Positions 16,084-25,278 are shown, numbered from the stretch's first letter. The stretch: DNA of 64,000 nucleotides from Janthinobacterium lividum (GCF_034424625.1 NZ_CP139976.1:868001-932000); one strand, 5' to 3'. Notes: generated from the letters alone by a model not told the origin. Translations and numbers: made by a program.

Positions 16084-16848
16084 ATGACCACTTTGACTAC
16101 CTTGAAACGCATCCTGGCGGCCAGCCTGCTGGCCGCCACCCTGACGCCCGCCATGGCGGCCGACGAGCCCGTGGACCATCCCGTCATCAAGCGCCCGTAC
16201 AAGCTGGCGCCATCGGCTGACCTCGTGTATTCGATCAAGGCCAAGCAGCGCGGCATTGCGCTGTCGGGCGAATCGGTCAGCAACTGGCGCGCCGGCGACG
16301 GCAAGTACTCGCTGCTGGCCGAAACCAAGGCGGCCCTGTTCGGCAAGATCCTCGAGCAGCGCAGCGAAGGCACGGTCGACGATTTCGGCCTGGCGCCGGC
16401 GCAGTTCGTGGAAAAGCGTTTCCGCAAGGAAGCGGCCACCACCACCTTCAAGCGCGACAGCAAGACCATCGTCTTCAGCGAGGGCGATGACAGCTATCCG
16501 CTGAAAGGCGGCGAGCAGGACCGCAACAGCACCGTCTGGCAACTGGTCAGCGTGGCGCGCGCCGCGCCCGAAAAATTCACGCCCGGTTCGGAATGGAGCT
16601 TCTTCGTTGCCGGCCGCCACGACGCCGAACCGTGGACCTTCAAGGTCGTCAAGCAGGAGACCGTCGCCACCGGCCAGGGTCTGGTGGAGGCCGTGCACCT
16701 GGTCAAGGCGCCGCCGCCGGACAAGAAGGGCCAGCAAGTGGACCTGTGGCTGGCGCCGTCGCTGGAATGGTATCCGGTCAAGGTGACGTTCGCCGATGAA
16801 GACGGCGACTACGTCGAGCAAACCTTGCAAAAGATCGTCAAGAAGTAA
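16084..16848 (+). CDS. DUF3108 domain exported protein
   Basis: This 254-residue protein has a Sec signal peptide (ILAASLLAATLTPAMAAD) and a single DUF3108 domain. Its C terminus, VDLWLAPSLEWYPVKVTF, matches the same segment of the neighbour just upstream. Role unknown; DUF3108 proteins are periplasmic beta proteins of proteobacteria. It begins at the base after the upstream stop codon, so translation is likely coupled. The tandem arrangement suggests gene duplication followed by loss or gain of the membrane-linker part. Confidence 0.8.
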   Translation: MTTLTTLKRILAASLLAATLTPAMAADEPVDHPVIKRPYKLAPSADLVYSIKAKQRGIALSGESVSNWRAGDGKYSLLAETKAALFGKILEQRSEGTVDDFGLAPAQFVEKRFRKEAATTTFKRDSKTIVFSEGDDSYPLKGGEQDRNSTVWQLVSVARAAPEKFTPGSEWSFFVAGRHDAEPWTFKVVKQETVATGQGLVEAVHLVKAPPPDKKGQQVDLWLAPSLEWYPVKVTFADEDGDYVEQTLQKIVKK

Positions 16849-16984
16849 GTGTTCACTAATGGTTTGGGTCCAGGCATGCCGCGTTTGGTCCCCCATTTCA
16901 TCCTCCTGGCCCGGCACGGCGCACCGGCCGTGTTGCGCCGTGTCCGCACCTCCCCCTCCCATGCGCTAAATTGCATGTCAGAAC

Positions 16985-16993
16985 TGATATACT
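16985..16993 (+). promoter_or_regulatory. Extended -10 promoter of the SMC operon
   Basis: TGATATACT is an extended -10 element (TGn plus TATACT) about 68 bases before the first gene of the SMC operon. No good -35 box is at the right distance, as is usual for extended -10 promoters. Confidence 0.45.
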
Positions 16994-17060
16994 GACGCCC
17001 CCGCCCCGCAGCGCCGCGTTAGCCCGCAGCGCCGCCCGCTGAACACTCATCCGGAAAAGA

Positions 17061-18443
17061 ATGATTGATATAATGGCAAGTGCAGCCGTGGCTACGGATG
17101 CAAATCAGACAGAGCAAGAGCATCACGATTCCTTGCAGGCGCATTTCCAGCCCAATATTTCGGCCGACGAGATCGAGCAGGTATTTCACTTGAAGCGGGC
17201 GCAGCCCCTGCTGCAAGTGTTTACGGCCCTGTTCCACGGCGGTTTCGATGGCGTGCTGGTGCGTCTGCTGGTGTTGCGCGAACTCGCGTCCGATGCGGCC
17301 ACGTCCGCCTATACGCGCGCCGATATCAATACGAAACTGGCGTATCTGTTGCCGGAAAGCTTGGAAACGGTCTTGCTGCGCCTGCGCTCGAACCAGTTGC
17401 TGGCGTGGGATGCGCAGCAGGGCGTGTACCGCGTGACGCCGATGGCGCGCAATGTGCTGTCCGCCATCGACAGCCTGCTGGGCCTGGGCCAGACGGAAGA
17501 TGAAGCGGAAATGGGTTTCCTGCTGTCGCAGGTGGCGGGCGCGCAAGCCGTCGGCGGCGTGTCGGTCGAGCAACTCCAGCATTTGCTGGGCCGCCTGGTG
17601 GACTTGACGGAAGAATTCTCCGACGCCATCGCTTCCGGTTCCGAATTCCGTTTGCGCACGGCGCAGGCGAAGTGGAACATGGCGTGCGACTGGGTCGAGA
17701 AGGGTTCCGAGATTCTTGTGGCGATTACTTCCGACGAAAACGCGGACAGCGCCACGCACAAGGCGGCGCAGGCGATTGGCCGCGCACAAAGTAAATTGTT
17801 GAACATGCAAGGCATGTTTTCGCGCGCCCTGAACCAGATCGAGCGCCAGCGCGTGCACCTGGGCCAATCGGGCCTGTCGACCACGGACATCAAGCGCTGG
17901 CTCTTGCTGCATGACGACCTGGCCAGCCTGGCCGAGGGCGCCATCGACCAGCCCGTCGTACCGCTGTTCTCCACGCCGGCCGAGATGATCGACGTGGCGG
18001 AAACGGAACTGCTGTCCGAACGGGCGGCAGGCGTCATCAACACGGGCCTGCCCAGCGGCGAGGACGCGCCCACCACCATCAGCGACGGACCCGCCATGCA
18101 GCTTGAACTCGATGACTTGCTCGAACGCCTGTCGAACTTCGCCAGCCTGGGCAATTTCCCCAGCATCGGCGAAGAGGGGCCGAAATCGGTGCCCGTGCAG
18201 GACTCGCTGCTGCCGGCCAGCTTTGCCGTGGCCTCGTACCGCGCCTCCATGCTGCCGCTCTTGGGCGACGTGTCCGAAGCGAGCTTGCAGGGATCCACGG
18301 CGGAACTGGCCCGTCTGCCGATTACCTTTACACCGACCGACGAGATGGTCCAACTGACCGACCCCCACGTGGCGGCCATGTCGATCGCCTCGCTTTCACT
18401 GAATGTTTCACTTGATTTAGATAGCGGCACCGCCGATGAATGA
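17061..18443 (+). CDS. mksF: MukF/MksF-like kleisin subunit of an SMC complex
   Basis: The 460-residue protein has an N-terminal winged-helix-like segment (about 25-115: LKRAQPLLQVFTALFHGGFDGVLVRLLVLRELA ... LLRLRSNQLLAWD), a helical middle and an acidic, less ordered C-terminal part. Kleisins of the MukF type bridge the SMC dimer and carry a MukE-like partner. The assignment rests mainly on gene order (kleisin-like, small winged-helix protein, SMC ATPase) and on weak similarity to MukF. Its last codons overlap the next start by 8 bases. A second ATG at 17073 is possible. Confidence 0.6.
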   Translation: MIDIMASAAVATDANQTEQEHHDSLQAHFQPNISADEIEQVFHLKRAQPLLQVFTALFHGGFDGVLVRLLVLRELASDAATSAYTRADINTKLAYLLPESLETVLLRLRSNQLLAWDAQQGVYRVTPMARNVLSAIDSLLGLGQTEDEAEMGFLLSQVAGAQAVGGVSVEQLQHLLGRLVDLTEEFSDAIASGSEFRLRTAQAKWNMACDWVEKGSEILVAITSDENADSATHKAAQAIGRAQSKLLNMQGMFSRALNQIERQRVHLGQSGLSTTDIKRWLLLHDDLASLAEGAIDQPVVPLFSTPAEMIDVAETELLSERAAGVINTGLPSGEDAPTTISDGPAMQLELDDLLERLSNFASLGNFPSIGEEGPKSVPVQDSLLPASFAVASYRASMLPLLGDVSEASLQGSTAELARLPITFTPTDEMVQLTDPHVAAMSIASLSLNVSLDLDSGTADE

Positions 18444-19182
18444 CGATTCCCAAATCCTGATTGCGCGCCTGCTCACGCATCAAACCCTGCGCCGCGACGA
18501 CAAGCTCGTCAAGCGCGTGCTGTCCGACGAGCTGTTCCGCGCCGAGATCGATGCGCGCCTGCTGGCCTGCGGCCTGAAACTGCTCGACAACGTGTATGCC
18601 GACCATGTCACCCTGGCCCTGACGCGCACTATCGAGCCGAAGATCTTCGGCGCGCGCGACGTGTGGCAAAACAATAATTTCGGCCTGGCGCGCGATGGCG
18701 TGGCCTTGCTGGTGGTGCTGTGGGCGCAGATCATCCTGCCCAAGCGCGAACGCCAGGAAACGCACCAGCACGCGGACGACGACCAGAACGATATGTTCGG
18801 CACGGAAAAGCCATTGCCGCGCGCGGAAGACGCGTCGATCGGCATTTCCTACAAGGCGCTGCTGTCCGACTTCGGCGACAAGCTGGGCAAGAAGACGCGC
18901 ATGGACATGAACCTGGGCACCCTGGCCAAGCTGGGCTTTATCGAGCGGCGCGGCGATTTCATCCTGGAAGGTCCGCTGCTGGACCTGATGATGGACACGG
19001 ACGTCTTGAAAGAGCGCATCATCAATGGCGCCCTGGCCGACGTGTTCAAGCGGGCACCGGCACGCCTGGTGGCCGTCAGCGGCGATTCACTGCTCGACGC
19101 CGACCTGGCAGACGACCTGTCCGCCGACATCGGCGACCTGCCTGACGCCGGCGACGAGCCCGCGTCCGACCTCCCTCACTGA
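18436..19182 (+). CDS. mksE: MukE/MksE-like winged-helix (KITE) subunit
   Basis: The 248-residue acidic protein lies between the kleisin-like and SMC genes and overlaps the former by 8 bases. It has a helical N-terminal part (ILIARLLTHQTLRRDDKLVKRVLSDELFR) and a later winged-helix-like block (GTLAKLGFIERRGDFILEGPLLDLMMD), the expected form of a MukE/MksE KITE protein. Its partner role is inferred from position. The C terminus is Asp-rich. It ends 8 bases before the ATPase gene. Confidence 0.6.
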   Translation: MNDDSQILIARLLTHQTLRRDDKLVKRVLSDELFRAEIDARLLACGLKLLDNVYADHVTLALTRTIEPKIFGARDVWQNNNFGLARDGVALLVVLWAQIILPKRERQETHQHADDDQNDMFGTEKPLPRAEDASIGISYKALLSDFGDKLGKKTRMDMNLGTLAKLGFIERRGDFILEGPLLDLMMDTDVLKERIINGALADVFKRAPARLVAVSGDSLLDADLADDLSADIGDLPDAGDEPASDLPH

Positions 19183-19190
19183 AAGCGCCC

Positions 19191-22022
19191 ATGTTTCATA
19201 TCAAATCACTTGAACTGGTGCACTGGGATTACTGGCAGCGCATCAAGAATATTCCGCTCGACGCGAAAATCATCACCATCGCGGGGCAGAATGGCTCCGG
19301 CAAGACCACCTTGCTCGACGCCTTGCGCACTCTGTTTGGCCTCGATTGCTCGATGGGCCGCACGTATAAACACTATGCGCGCCACTCGGGCCAGCAGACG
19401 GCCTGGCTGCGCGCCGTGGTCGACAACAAGAACGTGGGCAAGCAGCTGTCGAACCGCCCGTTCCGCAGTTCCGGCTTCTTCAGCGACGATGAAGTGACCC
19501 TGTTTTGCCAGATCCAGAAGAACGGCGGCGACTGGAAGCGCCAGTATCTGATGCGTCCGGGCAATGTGCAGATCGAGGACATCACGGATGCCAACGACTG
19601 GCTGGGCGTGGAAAACTACCGCAAGCGCCTGGCCAATGCGGGCCTGTCGCCCGCCATGTCGAAGGTGCTGGCGCTGGAGCAGGGCGAGACGGACAAATTG
19701 TGCGAATATGCGCCGCGCCAGCTGCTCGACCTGGTGTTCCAGGTGTTTGGCGACAAGGAAGTGCTGGACGCCTACGACGAAGCCAAGCGCCACCAGCGCG
19801 ATACGGAAGTGGAGTTGAAACGCTTCGAGACGGAACTCGAGGCGTCGAAAACCAACCTGGAAGGCTTGCGCCTGCGCGTGGCCAATTACCACCAGTGGGA
19901 AGGGCTGCATAAAGAGCGCCGCAACCTGCTGGAAGAAGTGCTGCCCAGCTTGCAGTACCACGAGGCGCGCGAAAAGGCGGCCATCGCCAGCCGGCAATTG
20001 CGCGATGCGCGCAAACCGATGGCGCAGGCGGACCAGCAGCTGACCGATAAACGCAATGCGCTGGCCGCGCAGGCGAAGGCCCTGTCCGACGCACAGATGA
20101 ACGAAACCCTGCTGGAACAGGAATCGATCGGCTTGCAGAGCCGTTTGTCCCTGATCAATAGCAAACTGAAACCGCTGGACAGCCTGCTGGAACAGAAGGA
20201 ACGTCTGCACAAGCTGGCGGCCGACTCGGGCAGCGACATCGCCGAAGTGGCGGCCCAGCTGGAGCAGAAGGAAGCGCAATTGCTGCAGCAGCGCCAGCAG
20301 CGCGACGCCCTGTCGGCCCGTATCGCCGCTGAGCAGGCGACGATTGCCGCGCTGCAAGGCAAGACGGCCATGCCGGAGCCGGACAATGTGCGCGGCATGC
20401 GCCGCGCGCTGCGCGACGCGGGGATCAGCCACGCCATGCTGTCGGACATCGTCGAAGTGACGGACAGCCGCTGGCAGGGCGCCGTCGAAGGCGTGCTGGG
20501 CGGTTACGCCTCGGTGGTTCTGCTGGACAAGGCCAAGGATGCGGCTGCCGCCTACCGCCTGGCCGAGAAGGAACGCTATCGCCACTTCATCGTGCCGGAC
20601 CTGGTCACGGCGCCGGTGGCAAAAGACGAAAGCTTGCTGGCGGTGGTGAAATTTTCCGCGCCCGTGCCCAGCTGGCTGATCGAGCAGCTGTCGCGCATTT
20701 CCCGCGTCGACTCCGTCGAAGCGGGTTTCAAGCTGGGCAACCACGAAGAGTGGATCACGCCCGAGGCGTATCACCGCGAACGCCGCGGCGGCCGCTCGCT
20801 GTTCGTGGAAGCGTCGCGCTACCGCTTCGGCCAGGCTGGTCGCAGCGGCCGCCTGGAAGCGCTGCTGCGCTCCTTGCCGGGCCTGGAAGGCCAGGAAGAC
20901 ACCTTGACCCTGGCGATCTCGAAGCTGGCGGCAGAAGTGGGCGCCTTGAAAGCGCGCATCGCCGGCGTCGACGCGGCCAAGGAACTCAGTGCGCGCCAGG
21001 AAGAATTCGCCGAAGCGCTGCGTAACTCGAAGCCGCTCAAGGAAGAGCGCCTGGAAGTGGGCGGGCGCCTGGGCGAGCTGCAAAACCTGACGAAGAACGC
21101 CACCGTGGCGCGCACGCGTGCCGATACCGTGTGGCAAAACGCGCGCCTGGCCTTGTCGGAAGCGGAAGCCGGTTCGCGCCTCGGCTACAAGAAGCAGATC
21201 GAACAGCGCGCCGAGCATGCGCGCGCCTTGCTGGCCCTGCGCCATGCATGGCGCCACTTGCCGAAAAGCTGGCGCCGTCCCGCACGCCGCGCTGCCCTTG
21301 TGGCCGAGCACCAGAATGCGCACCAGGTCGATCTGCGCGTGGCCAGCCTGCAAAACAGCCTGGCGCGCGACGACTGGGAACTCGACGCCACCGTCATCGA
21401 CCAGCATCACCGCCTGTCGGACCAGCTGCATGGCCGCCAGTCGGAAACGGACGAGCGCCGCTACCAGAACAACCGGGCCATCGAAGCGACGGGCAATGCC
21501 CGCGGCGCCTACATGGAGCGCTTGCGCTACACCATCAAGACGTACAGCAAGAACATCAAGGAGCTGGGCGAACTGGCCGGCATCGAAGTGCATGCCGACC
21601 CCGTGCGCCTGGAAAACGACGATGTACAGCTGTCGCAGGCGGGCTTGCATGTGCGCTTCAAGTTCGACGGCAAGGGCGTGATCGGCATGAATGACGGCGA
21701 AGCGTCGGGCGGCCAGCAGGTCATGAAGTCGCTGGTGTTGTTGATCGGCTTGCTGAAATCGGAAGACGGTTCCGGCGGCTTCGTCTTCATCGACGAACCG
21801 TTTGCCCACCTCGATATCCGCAACATTCAATTGGTCGGCGAGTTCCTGAAAAACACGGAAGCGCAATACCTGATGACGACGCCGTTGACGCACAACACGG
21901 ATGTCTACGATCCGTCGGAGCTGACCTTGATCACCAGCAAGAAGAAAAAGGATACCCAATGGGCGCAACCGATTTTCGTGCTGCAGCGCCGGGTCGATCC
22001 CGTCTCGGGCAAGGCGGCATGA
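19191..22022 (+). CDS. mksB: MukB/MksB-like SMC ATPase
   Basis: The 943-residue protein is a complete SMC-type ATPase. It has Walker A GQNGSGKTT near residue 30, a first coiled coil (about 195-390), a hinge-like segment with WQGAVEGVLGGYASVVLL (about 425-570), a second coiled coil (about 570-800), signature DGEASGGQQ and Walker B FVFIDEPFAHLD. It is shorter than SMC or MukB (about 1100-1500), like short-armed MksB/JetC proteins. Such motors compact DNA or extrude loops; Wadjet relatives cleave plasmids with a fourth subunit, JetD/MksG. No JetD/MksG gene follows here. Confidence 0.78.
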   Translation: MFHIKSLELVHWDYWQRIKNIPLDAKIITIAGQNGSGKTTLLDALRTLFGLDCSMGRTYKHYARHSGQQTAWLRAVVDNKNVGKQLSNRPFRSSGFFSDDEVTLFCQIQKNGGDWKRQYLMRPGNVQIEDITDANDWLGVENYRKRLANAGLSPAMSKVLALEQGETDKLCEYAPRQLLDLVFQVFGDKEVLDAYDEAKRHQRDTEVELKRFETELEASKTNLEGLRLRVANYHQWEGLHKERRNLLEEVLPSLQYHEAREKAAIASRQLRDARKPMAQADQQLTDKRNALAAQAKALSDAQMNETLLEQESIGLQSRLSLINSKLKPLDSLLEQKERLHKLAADSGSDIAEVAAQLEQKEAQLLQQRQQRDALSARIAAEQATIAALQGKTAMPEPDNVRGMRRALRDAGISHAMLSDIVEVTDSRWQGAVEGVLGGYASVVLLDKAKDAAAAYRLAEKERYRHFIVPDLVTAPVAKDESLLAVVKFSAPVPSWLIEQLSRISRVDSVEAGFKLGNHEEWITPEAYHRERRGGRSLFVEASRYRFGQAGRSGRLEALLRSLPGLEGQEDTLTLAISKLAAEVGALKARIAGVDAAKELSARQEEFAEALRNSKPLKEERLEVGGRLGELQNLTKNATVARTRADTVWQNARLALSEAEAGSRLGYKKQIEQRAEHARALLALRHAWRHLPKSWRRPARRAALVAEHQNAHQVDLRVASLQNSLARDDWELDATVIDQHHRLSDQLHGRQSETDERRYQNNRAIEATGNARGAYMERLRYTIKTYSKNIKELGELAGIEVHADPVRLENDDVQLSQAGLHVRFKFDGKGVIGMNDGEASGGQQVMKSLVLLIGLLKSEDGSGGFVFIDEPFAHLDIRNIQLVGEFLKNTEAQYLMTTPLTHNTDVYDPSELTLITSKKKKDTQWAQPIFVLQRRVDPVSGKAA

Positions 22023-23047
22023 TGCTGGTGCGCACCTTGCTGGCATCTGCCGCGCTGGCGCTGGCGTGTTCGGCGCCGGCAATGGCCAACGACGGCATCG
22101 GCTCGGTCGGTACCGGCGGCATTATCGTCGGCAAGAGCGACGCCGTGGCCATGAAAAAGGAGGTGCTGACGGTCAGCCCGGACTTGATCAAGGTCGAGTA
22201 CGAGTTTCTCAACGAATCGAAAAGCGATGTGGAAGAGACCATCATCTTTCCGCTGCCTGCCTACGAGGCCGGCTACCACCAGTCGCCTACGTATTACGGC
22301 CAGCCGCAGCAGTTCTCGATCGAGGTCGACGGCAAGCGCAAGGATTACCAGACCGTGCTGGTCGCCAAACTCGACAGCCGTGACGTGACGGCGCGCCTGG
22401 CGCAGCTAGGCCTGTCGGACGCGCAAGTCGCTTATTTTCCGTCGTTCAGCCCGTTCGAAAAAAAGGTGGCGCCCTTGAGCGCCGCGCAGCAAAAAGCCAT
22501 GATCGCCGAAGGCTTGCTGGCCAAGCTGTCCGAAGACGAAGAATGGGTGCCAGCCTGGTCCGTGACGGTGGTTTACCAGTGGCGGCAGAAATTCCCTGCT
22601 GGAAAAACGGTGCGCGTGCGCCATCAATATGCGCCTTTCGTGGCCGCCGGCCCCGGTGCCTCCTACTTGGGCGACGGCAAGGAGTTTGAGCAAAAGTATT
22701 GTGGCGACAAGGCTTTCTACAAGACGTGGAATCGCCTGGCGGCGCAGCAAGGCGAGAGCGGCTTCGTCAATGCCAAATGGGTCTCGTACATCCTGAAGAC
22801 GGGCAACACCTGGAAGAATGGCATCGAAGACTTTACCTTGAACCTGGTCAAGGGCAAGCCGGATGAGCTGATCAGCCTGTGCTTCCCCGGCACGTTCACC
22901 AAGATCAATCCCACCACCTTGCAAGTCAAGCTGCGCAACTTCCGCCCGCAGCAGGATCTGAACGTATATTTCGGCAATGTCGAGAATGGCAGCGGGAATA
23001 CGGGCGAGGCGCCTGCGTTGCGTAGCAATTACTTGCTGACGAAATAG
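22019..23047 (+). CDS. DUF4424 domain exported protein
   Basis: The 342-residue product has a Sec signal peptide (LLASAALALACSAPAMAND) and a body matching DUF4424: NDGIGSVGTGGI, VSPDLIKVEYEFLNES, EETIIFPLPAY, then a C-terminal LRNFRPQQDLNVYFG. It is a predicted periplasmic or surface protein of unknown role. The start overlaps the SMC stop (ATGA), so it is translated with the SMC operon although a functional link between a periplasmic protein and a chromosome motor is not obvious. Confidence 0.82.
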   Translation: MMLVRTLLASAALALACSAPAMANDGIGSVGTGGIIVGKSDAVAMKKEVLTVSPDLIKVEYEFLNESKSDVEETIIFPLPAYEAGYHQSPTYYGQPQQFSIEVDGKRKDYQTVLVAKLDSRDVTARLAQLGLSDAQVAYFPSFSPFEKKVAPLSAAQQKAMIAEGLLAKLSEDEEWVPAWSVTVVYQWRQKFPAGKTVRVRHQYAPFVAAGPGASYLGDGKEFEQKYCGDKAFYKTWNRLAAQQGESGFVNAKWVSYILKTGNTWKNGIEDFTLNLVKGKPDELISLCFPGTFTKINPTTLQVKLRNFRPQQDLNVYFGNVENGSGNTGEAPALRSNYLLTK

Positions 23048-23092
23048 AAAGAACGCGCCTTGGAAACTGCTGCTCATCAGCACCCACTGCGT

Positions 23093-23196
23093 ATGCTGTT
23101 CCCGGGCGCGCTGCTTGCCGTGCCCGCCGCCCGGGCCGACAGTGATGGCGCTTCCAGCAAGCCGGCGCGCGCCTGGAAGCGATCCTGGACCCACGC
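23093..23196 (+). pseudogene. Decayed 5' fragment of the gene at 23864
   Basis: This stretch starts MLFPGALLAVPAARADSDG and mirrors the signal-peptide end (LFCLSS..VAPAAWADSYTD) of the exported protein encoded at 23864. The DNA from 23150 (TTCCAGCAAGCC to CTGGAAGCGAT) is nearly identical to that gene, but a one-base deletion shifts the frame. After the shift the reading frame FQQAGARLEAI runs straight into the nucleotidyltransferase gene. It is best seen as the remnant of a duplicated copy. Confidence 0.65.
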
Positions 23197-23802
23197 GTGA
23201 GTATGCAGCCGGCACTGGCAGCGCGGCTGCGCGCCATCGTCAGGAGCACGCCATGGTGCATGCAGGCCCTGCACGCCGTTGCGCAGCTGGGCTTGCCGGA
23301 CTGCTGCATCGGCGCCGGCGCCGTGCGCAATCTCGTGTGGGACGCCTTGCACGGCTATGCGCATCCATCGGCATTGAGCGATGTTGACGTGGCGTATTTC
23401 GATGCGCATGATTCAAGCCCGGAAAGCGAAACGCAGCTGCGCCAGCGCCTGGCCACCTTGCTGCCGGGCGTGCCGTGGGAGGTGTGCAACCAGGCCAGGG
23501 TGCACCTGTGGTTCGAAGACGAGTTTGGCTACGCCGTACCGCCCCTGCTGTCGCTCGACGACGCCATCGCTACCTGGCCCGAGTTTGCCACCTCGGTTGG
23601 CATCTATCTGCAGCCTGACGGCGAGATCGGCATCGTCGCGCCGCATGGCCTCGATGACCTGTTCAATATGGTGGTGCGGCGCAACCCGGCGCGCATCAGT
23701 CTGGATGGCTATGCGCAGCGCCTGGCCAGCAAGGACTATGCGGCGCGCTGGCCGCGCGTCACCATCATCTCCCAAGCAAGTGATGGTGTAAAACGCAATT
23801 AA
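23197..23802 (+). CDS. Nucleotidyltransferase family protein (PF06042-like)
   Basis: The 201-residue protein resembles the bacterial nucleotidyltransferase-like family PF06042: CIGAGAVRNLVWD near the N terminus and LSDVDVAYFD with the two acidic metal ligands of a nucleotidyltransferase fold, then VRRNPARISLDGYAQRLASKDYAARWP at the end. Substrates of this family are unknown. The start is uncertain: GTG at 23197 or ATG at 23203, neither with a strong ribosome site. The DNA just upstream derives from a fragment of a neighbouring gene, so the 5' end may have been rebuilt. Confidence 0.75.
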   Translation: MSMQPALAARLRAIVRSTPWCMQALHAVAQLGLPDCCIGAGAVRNLVWDALHGYAHPSALSDVDVAYFDAHDSSPESETQLRQRLATLLPGVPWEVCNQARVHLWFEDEFGYAVPPLLSLDDAIATWPEFATSVGIYLQPDGEIGIVAPHGLDDLFNMVVRRNPARISLDGYAQRLASKDYAARWPRVTIISQASDGVKRN

Positions 23803-23825
23803 ATGCACTATGGATACAGATTGCC

Positions 23826-23831
23826 TATAAT
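23826..23831 (+). promoter_or_regulatory. -10 box TATAAT of the 23864 gene
   Basis: A perfect TATAAT lies in an AT-rich stretch 32 bases before the start codon. The -35 region is poor. Confidence 0.45.
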
Positions 23832-23863
23832 TACCAATTATCCAATAGTATTCTTCTGATCTG

Positions 23864-24673
23864 ATGTCCCTATCGATTTCCCCGCCGCTGCGCCGCATCG
23901 GCCGCCTGTTCTGCCTTTCCTCCGCCCTCGTGGCGCCCGCCGCCTGGGCCGACAGCTATACCGATTTCCAGCAAGCCAGCGCGCGCCTGGAAGCGATGAT
24001 GGCCAAGGCGACGCCACAAGGCGGCTTGCCGCGCCTGGGCGACCCTGATGTGGCAGCGTTGTTTGCCCGGATGACCGATGCGCCGCGCCTGTTCCAGGCG
24101 CCCGTCGCGGCGCTGCAGGACATGAACCAGAGCGTGGCCCTGTGCGAGCGTGCCACCAACGTGGGCAAGGCCTATTACCAATTTGGCCTCGCGCTGCCGC
24201 TGCCGCTGTCGGGCGCCGCATTGCAGCAGGCGCGCAAGGAGCAAGTGACGCAGAACCTGGCCAATTATGGCGATGAAATGAGCACCATGTTCGCCTTTGG
24301 CCTGCATTGCCATGCGCACTTGATCCGTCTAATGGAGCAGGAATTCAGTCACCAGCCGGGGCAGGAGGTGAGCGGGGCCGAGCGCATGCGCGCGCGCGCC
24401 TTCAACAAGGGATCGGGCACCATGTTTGCGAACGTGGTGCAGTTCGTGCAGGTGGCGTTCTGGAACGTGGCGCAAAAGAAAATGATGCTGGAAGCGGCCG
24501 CGCAGCACGCCACGGCGAACGCGGGCCTGATGGCGCCGCCCTTGCGCGAGCGTCTGCTGAACAGCCTGGCGGATGCGGACAAGGACCTTGATCCCGCCTT
24601 GGCGCCGGCGCTGGCGACGATCCGCCAGGCGCTGTCGGTGACGACGTGTACTGGCCTGTGCCAGTACTATTGA
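23864..24673 (+). CDS. Exported hypothetical protein (269 aa)
   Basis: The protein has an N-terminal signal peptide ending near VAPAAWADS and a helical mature part with four cysteines (VALCERA, FGLHCHA and C-terminal TTCTGLCQYY), the last two perhaps forming a disulfide. I do not recognise a family. It is likely periplasmic. A decayed copy of its 5' end lies about 770 bp upstream, so this gene or its family has been duplicated locally. Confidence 0.7.
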   Translation: MSLSISPPLRRIGRLFCLSSALVAPAAWADSYTDFQQASARLEAMMAKATPQGGLPRLGDPDVAALFARMTDAPRLFQAPVAALQDMNQSVALCERATNVGKAYYQFGLALPLPLSGAALQQARKEQVTQNLANYGDEMSTMFAFGLHCHAHLIRLMEQEFSHQPGQEVSGAERMRARAFNKGSGTMFANVVQFVQVAFWNVAQKKMMLEAAAQHATANAGLMAPPLRERLLNSLADADKDLDPALAPALATIRQALSVTTCTGLCQYY

Positions 24674-24682
24674 CGGGATGAC

Positions 24683-25201
24683 TTACTCGGGCGCCTGCAG
24701 CGGCTGGTTGCGCTGGCGCCAGCGCACGAGGCCCCACGCATACACGGCGTAGTAGCCGATGACGAGGCCGTAGGCGGCCATGGTCAGCGCGCTCTGGCCA
24801 AACGGTGGCGGCGGCACGGGCACGTCGAGGCGCGAGTTCAGGTAGATTTGCATGCCGCGGTACAGCAATCGGGCGATGAACAGCATCGTGATGGTCAGGC
24901 CCAGGTAGCGGTGCTGGGTAAAGAAAAAGTCCTTGCCGACGTGTTCGAAGCGCGTCAGCTTCAAGCCCAGCACGCCCAGCCAGCCGCCGGCCAGGGCAGC
25001 GGCGCCCAGGCTGGACAGGGGCAGGACGTCGAATTTCGTCGTCGTCGCCAGGAACAGCAGCAGCGCGGGAAACGCGATCGCCACGGTCCAGTGCCGCCAC
25101 AGCTGCGATTTCTGGCGCGCCACCAGTTTTTTCAGGCGCGAATAAATACGCCAGACCAGCAGCGGGACCAGTAACAGCAGGGCGAGGGTGGTGGTTTCCA
25201 T
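24683..25201 (-). CDS. Multi-pass membrane protein, possibly CcdC/DUF1453-like
   Basis: The 172-residue protein has four or five predicted membrane helices (METTTLALLLLVPLLVW; VAIAFPALLLFLATT; SLGAAALAGGWLGVLGL; LGLTITMLFIARLLY; AAYGLVIGYYAVYAWGL). The pattern of a basic loop after the first helix, RIYSRLKKLV, recalls CcdC-like DUF1453 proteins, but the match is not certain. The start at 25201 puts the first helix at the N terminus. It converges on the preceding gene with a 9-base gap. Confidence 0.65.
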   Translation of the reverse strand: METTTLALLLLVPLLVWRIYSRLKKLVARQKSQLWRHWTVAIAFPALLLFLATTTKFDVLPLSSLGAAALAGGWLGVLGLKLTRFEHVGKDFFFTQHRYLGLTITMLFIARLLYRGMQIYLNSRLDVPVPPPPFGQSALTMAAYGLVIGYYAVYAWGLVRWRQRNQPLQAPE

Positions 25202-25278
25202 GTATGCAATCGGGTACGGGTAAAACAGCGATTGTAAGCCAGATGGGGACGGGCGGCGATGCTTGTCAAACGGCAAAG

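Noticed and set aside
17061..23047. Complete Wadjet (JetABCD) defence system
   Set aside because: Only three SMC-complex-like genes are present; the next gene encodes an exported DUF4424 protein, not the TOPRIM nuclease JetD.
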